Shown piece by piece: positions 29,928 to 42,700 of a stretch of DNA of 64,000 bases. The DNA comes from Siderastrea siderea (Eukaryota > Cnidaria > Anthozoa > Scleractinia > Rhizangiidae). Location: assembly GCA_964030785.1 (NCBI GenBank), contig OZ034970.1:41472377-41536376 (forward strand). Direction: 5' to 3'. The first letter of the stretch is position 1. Each line of letters begins with the position of its first letter. Position numbers and translations under genes: made by a program. Under the pieces are notes generated by a model. The model was given only the letters and a program-made list of their open reading frames with translations, was not told the DNA's origin and ran no database searches.

Positions 29928-30410
29928 CGGAACGAACCCATGGTTTGGGACGAACTTTACTAGGGCGCAGAGGAGATAGCAGCCGAATGCGGCATGGAAC
30001 CCATCATGCTGTGTTTATGTGTAGCGCAACGACACCGCATCAATGTGCCAGCAGATAGGAACCCCCGAGCAGTATTAGCGCAGATTAGGCCGATTCTTCT
30101 CGCTGGGTCGCGAGTCAAATTGCTTGCGTTTATGAGTGCATAATTGAGCCTGCTTGCAAGTTTCTAGGTCAATATTTGATTTGTTGCTCACTTATGTTTC
30201 CTTCGGTAGCAATGTAATACTTGATAAGATCACAACACTTACAAGAGCGATCTTTCCGATGAGGTGACTTACGACAAAGACGTTCTAAGATGGAAGACAA
30301 AGAGGGCGCGTGCTGCTAAAAAACTTAGAGGACCAGTGGAGACCATGGAAACTATCAACAGTTCTCGCTATTCTTCTTACAATGCCTATGATATGTCTAC
30401 TGTAAGGGTG
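29928..30410 (+). pseudogene. hAT-like transposase fragment nested in the DDE-like pseudogene
   Basis: Two pieces resemble 52-kDa-repressor/ZMYM-type hAT proteins: EEIAAECGMEPIM…QRHRINVPADRNPRAVL (about 29965-30080), and RWKTKRARAAK…GPVETMETINSSRY (about 30290-30370), which looks like the region before the dimerisation domain. An in-frame stop precedes the first piece and the middle is missing. Confidence 0.45.
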
Positions 30411-31143
30411 TTCATTTAGTACCGTGCACAGATTCCAGACCTACAAGCGTTGAACCATAAGAGCTGAACAGCTCTGTTTTTGCGCTTGTGCAAGCTTATA
30501 GACACACTCCGATGGACACCAAAAGTGTAATATGAGAATTGTGCGCTAAGTAAAACAGAAACTTTTTCTTCTTTTTTAATTGTAAATACTTTCTGGCAGG
30601 AGTAGTTGTGTCGAGTTACTTCTCAGTTACCAAGAAAATAAGAGAACTTATTTTGTAGTCCTATCAGAAGAACTATTTAAACGTGCGACTGCGTGCAGTT
30701 GTCTTACACAGGAAATCCAAATACTGCTGGAAAGCGTAATAAGCCTAAGTCGTTATGTATGAACAAGAATGCCATAGAAATAATAAAATGGCTTTTTGAC
30801 TGTAATTGTAATGATAACGGTAGTTATGTTTCCCTTCCCTTGGCTAAGTCTCGGAATGGCTTTATGCATACCGCCAAAAATTGCCTGGGAACGCCCTTGC
30901 TGTTTATTAAATTCACAGCCCTGTTTGGTCACGTGAGATTTAATAGAGCCGGACACACAGTGCAACATAGAACGCGGCAATTTCAGAATCCAGCGAAGGC
31001 CCGACGCAACCATGTCAAAGAATGGTTACGTAATGCAATTTACATGATAGTAAGAATCAAGGAGACCGTAGTAATTCATGACTGTTGCAGTGGAACAATA
31101 CTTATCTTGTATTACATCCCGTGTTCTTTTTATCAGTCAGTTA

Positions 31144-31388
31144 GGCCCCGTTTACATGAGTGATTTCATCCCGGGATGAGTTTCATCTCGGTGTCTGGTT
31201 ATTTACCGGGAAGTGTTTACATGATTTGCAGCTAAAATGTTCTCCCCGGGATGAAGTCATCCCGGGCGAAGACATTTTAGCTCCAAATCGTGTAAACACT
31301 TACAGGTAAATGACCAGACACTGAGATGAATGTATCCCAGGGATGAGATATAACATCCCAGGATGAAATCACTCATGTAAACGGGGCC
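31144..31388. mobile_element. 245-bp PIF/Harbinger-like palindromic MITE
   Basis: The ends GGCCCCGTTTACATGAG are inverted and flanked by TTA (31141-31143 and 31389-31391), the target duplication typical of PIF/Harbinger. The whole element is close to a palindrome. It splits the DDE-like pseudogene. Confidence 0.75.
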
Positions 31389-32589
31389 TTAGTTAAATTA
31401 CGTTCATCCCTTCCTCAGGTGAAAACGCTTGTCTACGCCTTTGAACACTGAACCCAAAACTGGTTCTCTGTTGCTTCTATCTTTGAAGATGTCCTCACAC
31501 AACTGAAGCAAATGCATCCCAGGATTGACGAAGCATTCTTGAGATCAGATAATGCAGGGTGCTATCATTGCGGGCCCTTGATGCTTACAGCTCCAGGCAT
31601 TTCAAAGAGGGTAGGCATCCCGACAGACTGATACGACTTCAGTGATCTCCAGTCTGGCAAAGACATCTGCGACCGTCGCATAGCAACCATGAAAAACCAT
31701 ATGCGTCGATACTTGAACGAAGGAAACGACATCAACTCAGCATGTGACATGAAGAAAGCTTTAGATTCCTACTGTGGTGTGAAGGGTTGTCGTGTATCTG
31801 TTGCTAGCACAGACACAAGCGAGCAAGAACTCACACAGCACAAATGGTCAGGAATCCAGTCGTTCAATAATTTCGAGTTTCAGAGATTGGGAATCAGAGT
31901 GTGAAAAACCTACGGGATTGGCAAAGGAAAGCTGACGCGTAAGCAGGATTTGAAAAAGATATCCAAGCCACAAACGAAAACTGGATTGACTACAGAGAGG
32001 ATTTGCCTGCTCTGAGCTGGGATGCGTAAAAGTGTCCGTCTTCATTAATTCCTGAGAACACCACCTTAATTCAGGAAAGCATTTTTATTGCATGCATGTG
32101 GAAATGCCTATGATGTCATTAAACGTAAGTGGGCATCTAAATGTACTTCAATTGGCACAGTGAAAGGTTCTACGAGCCATAAGGGGGAAAGTTAGATGAT
32201 GGTAGTAAACAGGCGAAGAGTTATCTCGTCATGGCCCTGGAGAAAGGGTGGGCGTTAAAGAAGCCTAAAGTTGGCGAAATCTGTGAAGGATTTTTTAAAT
32301 CAGACATTCTTACAAGGTGAAGAAACCGGAAAAAAACTAATCCATCAAAAGTAGCATCTCAGCTTAGGAACATGGGGACCATCGATGGGAAGAAAAAAAG
32401 GTTTTAAAGGTCTGAATGGTTAACCGCGCAGCAAATCGCAAGTTACCTCTTCCGACTAAGTGTTCTTCAGAGGTGTGGTAGAGTGGCGGAGAATGAAGAA
32501 GAGGAAGATGAACAAGTCGTCATGTTAGAAGAAATTTTACACCGACAGCGAGTAGCAGAAGAAATAATCATTAACCTAGAGCCTTAAAT

Positions 32590-33608
32590 ACTCTTATAAA
32601 TTTAGAGGATGTTTTGTGATTATTACTTTATTAATAAAGTTTATAGTAATTTCGATTCTTCTACCTTACATTAACTCTTTTGTACAGTAATTCCCCACGT
32701 TCACTCTTAAAGTTGGAAACTAGCTTAGTACAGTACATCCAAACATTTTGAAACGTTGACCACAATGACTGACTGCAGCTGGCTGCTTCGAGTGAGCTCA
32801 GAACAACCAAAACAAACCATTTCTTCCGTAGTAAAATACGGCGGCAAGGATATTCTTGTCAGAAGAACAGATCGAGTAGGACTGAAGTTTTTAGTGGCCA
32901 TATAAAGCCAAATGGACACTGAAGCGCTCAGGAACCATGTAAGTGTCAGATATTACTTTTCGTAAGCCTTGTTAATTATGCCTTAAAGTGTGATAAAGAA
33001 TCCCTCTTGACAAAAGCTTTCCTCCTATAATTTGTACCGGAAGTTGGGTTAATGCAGAAAACATAGGTGTTAAAAATTTCATGAAATCGACCTGAATTCA
33101 CTCTTTACAATACTCCTAGCCTTTTTATATTTATAACGATGCTTGTTTTAACTCGGTTCTTGCTTTTAGTGTTAAGTTATAATATTAAGCAGATTTTATA
33201 ACTCAATAAATTTTGATGAAATTGCCAAAAATCGTTGAGGTGGGAGTATATATTGGTGCCATACTAACACCCTTTTCATTTGCAAAGAGGTTTTATTTGA
33301 TTTTTTTGAAAGCTATGATGTACTTCTTCAATGTCACAACAAAGTTATGCATTTGGCTTGTTGGTCACAGGAGTCATTTGGCAGTAAAATTACCCAATTT
33401 TAGGCACTCGCGAAAATGAACAGAAAACAGCCCTTCGCTTAACGTATAGGCAGGTAAACAAGTCAACATAACCAGTTTAAATAACACATTGTGGTTATAG
33501 CCTGGGCAATGTAGAACACGATTTTGTACACTTTAATGCCAGATCACCAATCTTTTTGTCGGACTCCTCTAATAAATGTAGCTAATTAATGTGCATAAAT
33601 TTAAGAAG

Positions 33609-33680
<72 letters not shown>

Positions 33681-34607
33681 AGCAAAAATGCCATTTTCTT
33701 GGGGGGGGACCCCACAGATTAAATATTTTTACCTGTTATCTTAAAACTGGTATATACTCATCACACCCAACCTTTCTGCCAAGTTTGAGCCACATCAGTG
33801 ATTTGAGTATTATCACCTCCTCGCTGGATCTGCCTGGTTTTCTCGTGGACACTCTCTTAAGTTAGCTTAATGAAGCTGTTGAATTCAAAGTTTTTATCTG
33901 ACATCACAACTGTGTATGGTGAACATGATATGACTGATTCTTAGAGGCATCATCCAATGTGTTTTCACATATTTTTGGAATGAACGCGCCCATTCTTTTG
34001 TCAGCACCTGCGTTGTGAGTTTGTGTATTTGTCTGGATACGGGTTTGCAACATTCGTTATACATGACGTCACTAGTGACAAGATGTGCCGTATATCGTGA
34101 TATTTTCCACGATCAGTTTTGACACGCGGAACGGGTTTGTAAGGCGACAAATAGAAATTAATTTTTGGTTACATTATCTCACAAATATGTGCTACAAATT
34201 TACAATAAAAGGCTCGTACATAAACGCAGGTGATAGCAAAGGAATAAGCCGTACCCACGAGAACGCGCCCATCCCAAACACAACGAAGATGCGAACGCGT
34301 TGGTCTGTATTGCGTCCGCACACGAAATGTAATGAAAGGTAAGATACCACAGTAAAACGAACAAGAGTGCTAACGCAATACATATCATTCTTATCATTCA
34401 AGTGAAGGCCAAAATCAGGACGTAATTTGACACCGCACCTATTTTCCTGGGAATAAATCTTGTTTTGATACTTTCTTCGCTTACATGCTTTAACTAGTCA
34501 CGCAAGAGGCATTTGGACGTAAGAAAAATTACAAGTCACAGAATTCGTTCATTGTCTTTCTGCAACCACACGATCCCTTGGTTATCCATAATATTATCAC
34601 ATCTTGT
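32590..34607. other. Non-coding stretch with a TTA microsatellite
   Basis: No exon, tRNA or repeat border is recognised apart from the (TTA)n tract at 33609-33680 and a short G-run after it. Confidence 0.45.
33609..33680. repeat. (TTA)n microsatellite
   Basis: About 24 uninterrupted units. Confidence 0.95.
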
Positions 34608-34611
34608 TTAA

Positions 34612-35025
34612 AGTGCTCCTAACCTCAAAAATGTTTTTTTGGCTTAGGTAATTCTCTGCGCCTGTCTCAGATGTTTTGGGCCTTTTTTCAAATATTTCCT
34701 GGAAATTCCACTCTTAATGGGCCTATTAAGTTACGAAAACTGGTCGTCATTTGAGTCAGGACAGTGCAAGTAGGGGCATGGATCTAAAAACTATTTCGCA
34801 CCACGGCAGTTCTTAAAAAATAGGCACGCAAAGCAGTTTGTGACGTCATTTCAGAAATAGACCTATAACCCTCACTAGCTCGGTCGTGGATGAAATATCC
34901 GCAAATTTTGGTAACGTTTACAGCCCAATAAAAGTGAAAGTTCCAGGAAAAAATGCAAAAGATAGTTGACACAGGAGCAGGGTATTATTTCAGCCCCCCA
35001 AAAATATTTTGAGGCTAGGTGCACT
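34612..35025. mobile_element. 414-bp TIR element with TTAA target duplication
   Basis: The ends AGTGCTCCTAACCTCAAAA and inverted TTTTGAGGCTAGGTGCACT are flanked by TTAA (34608-34611, 35026-35029). No coding. Same duplication type as 24977-25828 but a different end sequence. Confidence 0.72.
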
Positions 35026-37747
35026 TTAAAGCCACACTAGCCTACGCTCATTCCATGTCCGCATGCATTCGGACCGATTATTTTTGCTGTTGGTAAAAAC
35101 CCACAACACAGAAGTGAGGAATAATTTATGTTTTATGAGTTATTGCTACCACAAGTTACATTGCTCAACAGCATTTCACCCGTTTGTATAGCTGGAGGTT
35201 GAACAGAACCAATAAATGCACAAAAGCCAACTTGTTTTCAAGATTTACTAGAACAAACACTTGTAAATATGTGGTGATATGGGTTATTGAGCTTATAATG
35301 ACATGATATGACGTCAATTAAATTCTTAAGATATTAGCAGCTGGACTCAGTCTGAGCTAGTTACACATAGTTTTGGCTATTGGTCAGAGTGTTGACAATC
35401 ACTAGTAAGTCAAGGCAGTCTGAGCTGTACGTTAGTAGTTGGTAAGTTGTTTTTAGTTTACTTTTTTCGGTTTTATCCCTTTTAGCCTTAGCTTATCTCC
35501 TTTCAGAGCTTTTAAGAGCGTTGATTTACCCAGTTTTCCCTTTCACTTGGGCCAAAACATTGTTTCTTTTGTGGTTCGCTATTATTTAGTTTACGTTTTT
35601 TGCTATTCTTGGGACGAAATTTTGCTTAATGCTTGTCTCGCAACTAGCGGCAAGGTTTTTCACGTAGCCATGTCGTTTTGCTTAACTGAACCCTCGCTTT
35701 ATGGGCAATATCGGAATCACAGAGAGTGTGTGATATGTTTATATTTTATGTTTTTCCGCAGTATACGTGGTAAGTTTGCCGTAAGACACGAAAGGGACAA
35801 CTCTTTATCTTTTTGCCTTTTAAATGTGATGTGGGACACGCATCTCTAAAGAGCATGCGTGCTTGAGATGATGCGTTAATTATAACGCATTACCACAGTC
35901 AACCTAAGTTTATAGTTATATATAGTTCTACTCCTCTCGCGAGGCTTTAAGCAATGCGGCAAAGGATACCCAATAGATGTCCTCAATGAGCTGAAGATAC
36001 GCTACACGTCGAAGTCAGTGTCACATCAATGCATTGTGGGCCTATTGCTATTCTTAGAGCAATCTTATTCTGTCCAAGCATTTCATACTACGTTACATCT
36101 ACACCATGGCACATGGCAGTAACTATGAGGAAAAAGTTCTAAAACACTACTCCAAAGGCAGTCGTGAAAGGATTTATCCGCGCCCTGGCATAGAACCTGC
36201 GAGAAATTTGCGGAAATGCCGGTTAAATGAGTTTCATTTGATGTTCCCATGAGACTAAGCACACAATTATGACTCACTTTTTCTTCCTGTTGACGCGGAT
36301 GTTTCAACAACGCAACTGACACAAAACCACAAGAGCACTTATTCAAGTGCATACTAGCCAGTTGTAGCTGATGGTTAAACAGAAACAATAAATGCGCAAA
36401 AGCCAACTTGTTTTCAAGATTCACTTAGAACAACTGAAACACTTGTAAATTTGTGGTGATATGGGTTGTTGAGCTTTTAATGACATGAAATGACGTCAAA
36501 TAAATTGTAAGGATATTATCAGCTAGTCTCAGTCTCAGTTAGTAACACCCAGTTTTGGCTATCGGTCAGACCTTTACATAAGACCTTTATTTTATCACGA
36601 TAAGATTTAAAACGAGAAGCTTGTGGGGTGTGCCTAACTACAATACATTACAATAAATATATACACGGTCATGGTGTTGTCAAAATTGTTTACCAAGTCA
36701 AGGCAGTCTGAGTTGTTCGTTAGTAGTTAGGAAGTTGTTTTTAGTTTGCTTCTTTAGGTTAATCCTTGCTAGCCTTATCGCCGTTCAGAGCATTTAAGAG
36801 CATTGCTCCCGCCAGTTTTCCCTTTCACTTGGGCCAAATATCACGGTTTCGTTTGTGGTTCGTGATTAATTAGTTTAAGTTCTCTGCTGTTCTTAGTGAC
36901 ACAATTTTGTTAATGTTTGTCTCGTAACTGCAAGGTTTTTCACGTAACCATTTCGAAATGCAAACACTAAGAGGAAAATGAAGGGCGTGATACAGCCCGC
37001 CTAAAGCCACGGGCGATTTACGGTCGCATGACTTGCTAGGAATAGATACTTGTAAGACCTAAACGCAAACTTGTAGCTAGACGAGAACCATATATGCATG
37101 GGGGCCAAAACTTTCAGGGTTAGCTAATCACTAAAACAGTGAATTCATTACAAATAGGCATAGCTTCGTTAGGCCTCTCGACCAAAGCAAGTCTAAATAA
37201 GGACCAGTCTTAGGAACACAAAGGTTCTGTAATAAACCTCGTTTTGAACACGAGGCTTTAAGCAATGCTGAAGGTACGTTGCAAGTCGAAATCACTGCTT
37301 CGTGGGCCGGGTTTAGTCAGGTTGTTATTATTATTCTGTCCAAGCAGTATATACTACGTCACATCTACATCAGAAAGTACATGGCAGTAACTATGAGAAA
37401 AAAAATTTTTAAACACTAGTCCAAAGACGGTCGTGAAACGATTCATCCCCAGCCTAGAACTTGCGGAAATTTGAGGAAATGTCGGTTAAATGAGTTTTAT
37501 GTGATGTACCCATGAGACCAAGCACACAATTATGACTCGCTTTTTCTTGCTGTTGACTTGATGTTTCAACAACGCAGCTGACACAAAACCTCAAGAGCAC
37601 GTGGCTAAGTGCATTCCAGCCAGTTGTAGCTGATGGGTAAACAGAAACAATAAATGCACAAAAGCCAACTTGTTTTCAAGGCTCACTACAACAAACACTT
37701 GTAAATTTGTGGTGATATGGGTTATTGAGTTTTTTATGACATGATAT

Positions 37748-38433
37748 TTATACCTAATCGTACCTTTTTGGTACGCTTCGGCGACATATCAGGCGAATTT
37801 GGTCGAGCCATGTTTCGTATTTATACCCATGGTGAGACCAAACGAGCTTGATATGCTGCCGAAGCGTACCAAAAAAGGTGCGATTAGGTATTTACCGTAC
37901 CCAAATTCGTCCTAAAACCCGGCGGTTTTTTTTTTCAGTTACCGTGATCAGTCAGGCGTTGTAGAGCGACACGTATTTACACTTTTCTGGTCGTCAATAC
38001 TCTTCTCTAACTCCTCATCTACCATTTTACTTAATTCTTTTGTTTGGAGTTTTATTTTCTGAATCTTGGAAGTCCAAGATAATAGAGAAATTTGGAAAAT
38101 CCGGGTCCATTTTGAAACCAAAAAAGTTTCAGCGCTGTCCTTAAAGTTCACGCGAGCGCCCGCCAGTGTAGCCGCTTCCAATTTTGGCGCGAAATTGTAT
38201 TTTTTCCCCTCTCTTACCGTTAAACAAATTACTTTCTCGTTTAACAAGTGTAATAGTTTTACGTTTCGTTATATTTCTGTTGTAATTTTTGCCTCTAAAG
38301 TCTGCAAAAAAAATGCGAGTTTCACAAACTGTCCATGATATCGTAGGATATCAGGTCAGTGACTTGATATCGTAGAAAATCAGGACAGTAAACAAGGCTT
38401 CTGATTGGCTAATTCACAATTTGGGTACGGTAA
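37748..38433 (-). mobile_element. Helentron-like element, family 3, inside the tandem array
   Basis: A 3' hairpin (37749-37890) is followed by TTACCGTACCCAAATT (37892-37907). Its complement forms the 5' tip (38418-38433). Neighbouring units read gatatgacgtc without the insert, so the insertion is exact with no target duplication. The 5' part (about 38335-38400) has paired tatcgtaggatatc motifs like family 2. No Rep/helicase. Confidence 0.65.
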
Positions 38434-39730
38434 GACGTCAAATAAATTGTTAGGATATTATCAGCTGGCCTCAGTCTCTGCTAGTTACACACAGTTTTGG
38501 CTTTTGGTAAGAGTGTTGTCCAAATTCTTTAACAAGTCAAGGCACTTGTACGTTGGTAGTTGGTAAGTTGTTTTTAGTTTGCTTCTTTGGGTTTAATCCT
38601 TTCTAGCCTTATCGCCGTTCAGAGCGTTTAAGAACGTTGATTTCGCCAGTTTTCCCTTTCACTTGGGCCAAAGTATTGTTTTGTTTGTCGTTCGCGATTG
38701 TTTAGTTTACGTTCTTCACTATTCTTAGGACGAAATTTTGCTTAATGTTTGCATCGCAACTGCAAGGTTTTTCACGTAACCATTTCGTTTTCCTTAACTG
38801 AACCTCGCTTTATCGGCAATGTCAGAATCACAGAGAGTGTGTGATACGTTTATTTTACCTTTTTTGCAGTATACGTAGTTTGTTTGCCGTATGGTACAAA
38901 AGGGACGCCTTTTTAATGTGATGTGGAGCATGCATCTCTGAAGAGCATACATGCGTAAAGACGATGCGTTAATTACCACAGTCAACCTAAATAAGTTTAT
39001 AATTCTACTCTTATCATAGCGCTGGTGTACTTAAAAAGAAAAAACTGCTGCCAAAGTGTAATTTATCTCAAAAGTTCGTGCCTTATTAGCTTATTAAGAA
39101 AGGAAACCGGACGTTTATCACCCTTTTTACCACAAAATCGCGCAGCGAGGAGGGGGGGGGGGCAGTTTCCTCAACAGAAGCAAAGCAAACATCGAAATGC
39201 AAAATAAAGGCGTGATGTAGCCTTAAGCCACGGGCGACCTTATGACATGATCGCATGACTCGCTAGGAATAGATTTTTGCAAGGCCTAAATGCGAACTGG
39301 TAGCTAGAAGAGAACCATACATGGGGGGCCAAACTTTCAGAGTAAGCTAATCGCTAAAACAGTGAATGCATTGCAAATAGGCATAGCTTCGTTAAGCCTC
39401 TTTATCAAGGCAAAGAAACACGCGACCAAGACCAGTCTTAGAAAAACATTTGAGAGGTTCTGTAACAAACCTCGTTTTGAACACGAGGCTGTAGGTAATG
39501 CAATGCTTTAAGCAATGCTGAAGATACGTTACAAGTCGACATCAATGCTTCGTGGCCCCAGGCTGCTATTTTTAGAGTAATCTTATTCTGTCCAAGCAGT
39601 ATATACTACTTCGCATCAACATCAGGTTGCTATTTTTAGAGAAACCTTATTCTGTCCAAGCAGTCGCACTACGTCGCATCTACGCCAGAAAGTACATGGC
39701 AGTAGTTATGAAGAAAAAGTTCCAAAATAC

Positions 39731-39781
<51 letters not shown>
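39731..39781. repeat. (TTTA)n microsatellite
   Basis: Twelve or so TTTA units within one tandem unit only. Confidence 0.95.
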
Positions 39782-42700
39782 TCCAAATCCACTTGTCCAA
39801 AGATGGTGGTGAAAGGATTCATCCCCGGCCTAGAACTTGCGGAAATTTGAGGAAATGTCGGTTAAATGAGTTTTATGTGATGTACCCATGAGACCAAGCA
39901 CACAATTATGACTTGCTTTCTCTTGCTGTTGACGTGATGTCTCAACACCTCAACTGACAAAAACCACAAGAGCACTTATTCAAGAGCATTCCGTCTAGTT
40001 GTAGCTGACGGTTAAACAGAAACAATAAATGCACAAAAGCCAACTTGTTTTCAAGATTCACTAGAATAAACACTTGAAATATGTGGTGATATGGGTTATT
40101 GAGCTTTTAATGACATGATATGACGTCAAATAAATTGTAAGGATATTATCAGCTAGTCTCAGTCTCAGCTAGTTACACACAGTTTTGGCTATTGGTCAGT
40201 GTTGTCCAAATTCTTTACCAAGTCAAGGCAGTCTGAGTAGTACGTTAGTAGTTGGTAAGTTGTTTTTAGTTTGGTTCTTCCGGTTTAATCTTTCCTAGCC
40301 TTATCGCCGTTCAGAGCGTTTAAGAGCGTTGAATTCGCCAGTTTTCCCTTTCAGTTGGGCCAGTATATTGTCTCTTTTGTAGTTCGTAAAAAATAGTATA
40401 CGTTTTCGACTATTCTTATGAGTGACACAATTTTGCTTAATGTTTCTCTCGCAACTGCAAGTTTCTTACGCAACCTTGTCGTTTTGCCTAACTGAACTTC
40501 GCTTTATCGAAATCACAGAGAGTGTGAGATATGTTTAATTTATCTTGTTTTCGCAGTATACGCAGTTTGTATACCGTAAGGCACGAAAAGGACAACTCTT
40601 TATCCTTATGCGTTTTGGATGCGATGTGGGGCACACATCTCTAAAGAGCACACATGCACGAGATGAGTTTATAGTTCTACTCCTATCATAGCGCTGGTGT
40701 ACTTAGAATGAAGACAACTGCTGCCAAAGTATAATTTTATCTCAAAAATTCGTGCTTTATTATGAAAATCTTATTAGCTTATTAAGAAACGAAACCGGAA
40801 GTTTATCACCTTTTTTATCACAAAATCGCGAGGCGAGAGTGGGGGGAGGGGGGTGTTTCCTAAACAACCGTACAGCAAACACCGAAATGCAGAATGAAGG
40901 GCGTGATTCAGCCCCACTAAAGCTACGGATGACTTATTGTCGTGTGACTCGCCAGGAATAGATTTTTGCAAGGCCTAAATGCGAACTGGTAGCTAGAAGG
41001 GAACCATGTATGGGGGCAAACTTTCGGAGTTAGCTAATGGCTAAAACAGCGAATGCATTGCAAAGAGGCATAGCTTCGTTAAGCCTCTTTATCAAAGCAA
41101 GACTAGACAAGGGACCAGTCTTACGAAAAAAATTTGAAAGGTTCTGTAACAAACCTCGTTTCGAACCCGAGGCTTTAAGCAATACAATGCTTTAAGAAAT
41201 GCTGAAGATACGTTACAAGTCCACATTAATGCTTCGTGGCCCGGTTTACTTAGGTTGCTATTTTTAGAGTAACCTTATTCTGTCCAAGCAGTACATACTA
41301 CGTCGCATCTACACCAGAAAGTACATGGCAGTAATTATGAGGAAAAAGATCTAAAACACTAAGTCCAAAGACGGCCGTGAAAGGATTTATCCCCGGCAGT
41401 AGAACCTGCGGAAATTTGACGAAATGTCGGTTAAATGAGTTTTGTGATGTACCCATGAGACCAAGCACACAATTGTGACTCGCTTTTCCTTGCTGTTGAC
41501 GCGATGGTTCAACAAGGCAACTGACACAAAACCACAAGAGCATGTGTTCAAGTGCATTCCAGCCAGTTGTAGTTGAAGGTTAAACAGAAACAAGAGATGC
41601 ACAAAAGCCAACTTGTTTTCAAGATTCACTAGAACAAACACTTGTAAATATGTGGTGATATGGGTTTTTGTGCTTTTAATTACATGATATGACGTCAAAT
41701 AAATTGTTAGGATAATATTCAGCTAGTCTCAGTCTCAGCTAGTTACACACAGTTTTGGCAACTGGTCAGAGTGTTGTCCAAATTCTTTACCAAGTCAAGG
41801 CAGTCTGAGTTGTACGTTAGTAGTTGGTAAGTTGTTTTTAGTTTGGTTCTTTTGGTTTAATCCTTTCTAGCCTTATCGCCGTTCAGAGCGTTTAAAAGCG
41901 TTGATTTTGCCAGTTCTCGCTTTCACTTGGGCCAGTATATTGGATTCGTGATTAATTAGCTTACGTTTTCCACTATTTTTATGAGTGACACAATTTTCCC
42001 TAATGTTTCTCTCGCAACTGAAATTTTTTTACGTAACCTTGTCGTTTTGCCTAACTAAACCTCGCTTTATCTGCAATATCGGAATCACAGAGAGTGTGTG
42101 ATTTTTTAAAATCTTTTTTCGTAATATACGCAGTTTGAATGCCGTAAGGCACGAAAGGGACAACTCTTATCATTTTGCCTTTTGAACGCGATGAGGGGCA
42201 CGCATCTCTAAAAAGCACACATGCGCGAGATGAGTTTATAGTTCTACTCCTACATAGCTCTGGTGTACTTAGTAAGAAGAAAACTGCTGCCAAAGTATAA
42301 TTTTATCTCAAAAATTCGTGCTTTATTATGAAAATCGTATTAGCTTATTAAGAAACGAAACCGGAAGTTTATCACCCTTTTTACCACAAAATCGCAAATC
42401 GAGGCGGGGGGGAGGAAGAGTTTCATAAACAACCGTAGAGAAAACATCGAAATGCAAAATGAAGGGCGTGATGCAGCCCGCCTAAAGCCACGGGCGACGT
42501 ATGGTCGCATGACTCGCTAGGAATAGATTTTTGTAAGACCTAAATGCAAACTTGTAGCTAGGAGAAAACCATATATGGCGGCCAAACTTTCAGAGTTAGC
42601 TAATCGCTAAAACAGTGAATGTATTGCAAATAAGCATAGCTTCGTTAAGCCTCTTTATCAAAGCAAGACTCGACACGGGACCAGTCTTAGGAAAAAGCAC

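Larger units (their letters stand above)
29315..32587 (+). pseudogene. Interrupted DDE-like transposase pseudogene, unclassified family
   Basis: Ordered blocks match a repetitive family I recall from corals. There is a Cys/His-rich piece RRCADHCRARALSY…KCRHQHVIC (about 29310-29400). Next come HVMRTAHQGAAK and LVIMEWALKYL (29670-29800), then LKQMHPRIDEAFLRSDNAGCYHCG (31505-31580) and FSDLQSGKDICDRR (31640). A C-terminal part QIASYLFRL (32440) ends EEIIINLEP-stop at 32587. SDNAGCYH probably holds a catalytic Asp. Stops (29403, 29799, 31629), frameshifts, a hAT fragment and a MITE break it. Confidence 0.6.

Noticed and set aside
36083..36424. 113-codon ORF repeated in other tandem units
   Set aside because: Homologous ORFs at 41387-41698 and 42947-43216 differ by frameshifts, and other units have stops, so no protein is conserved.
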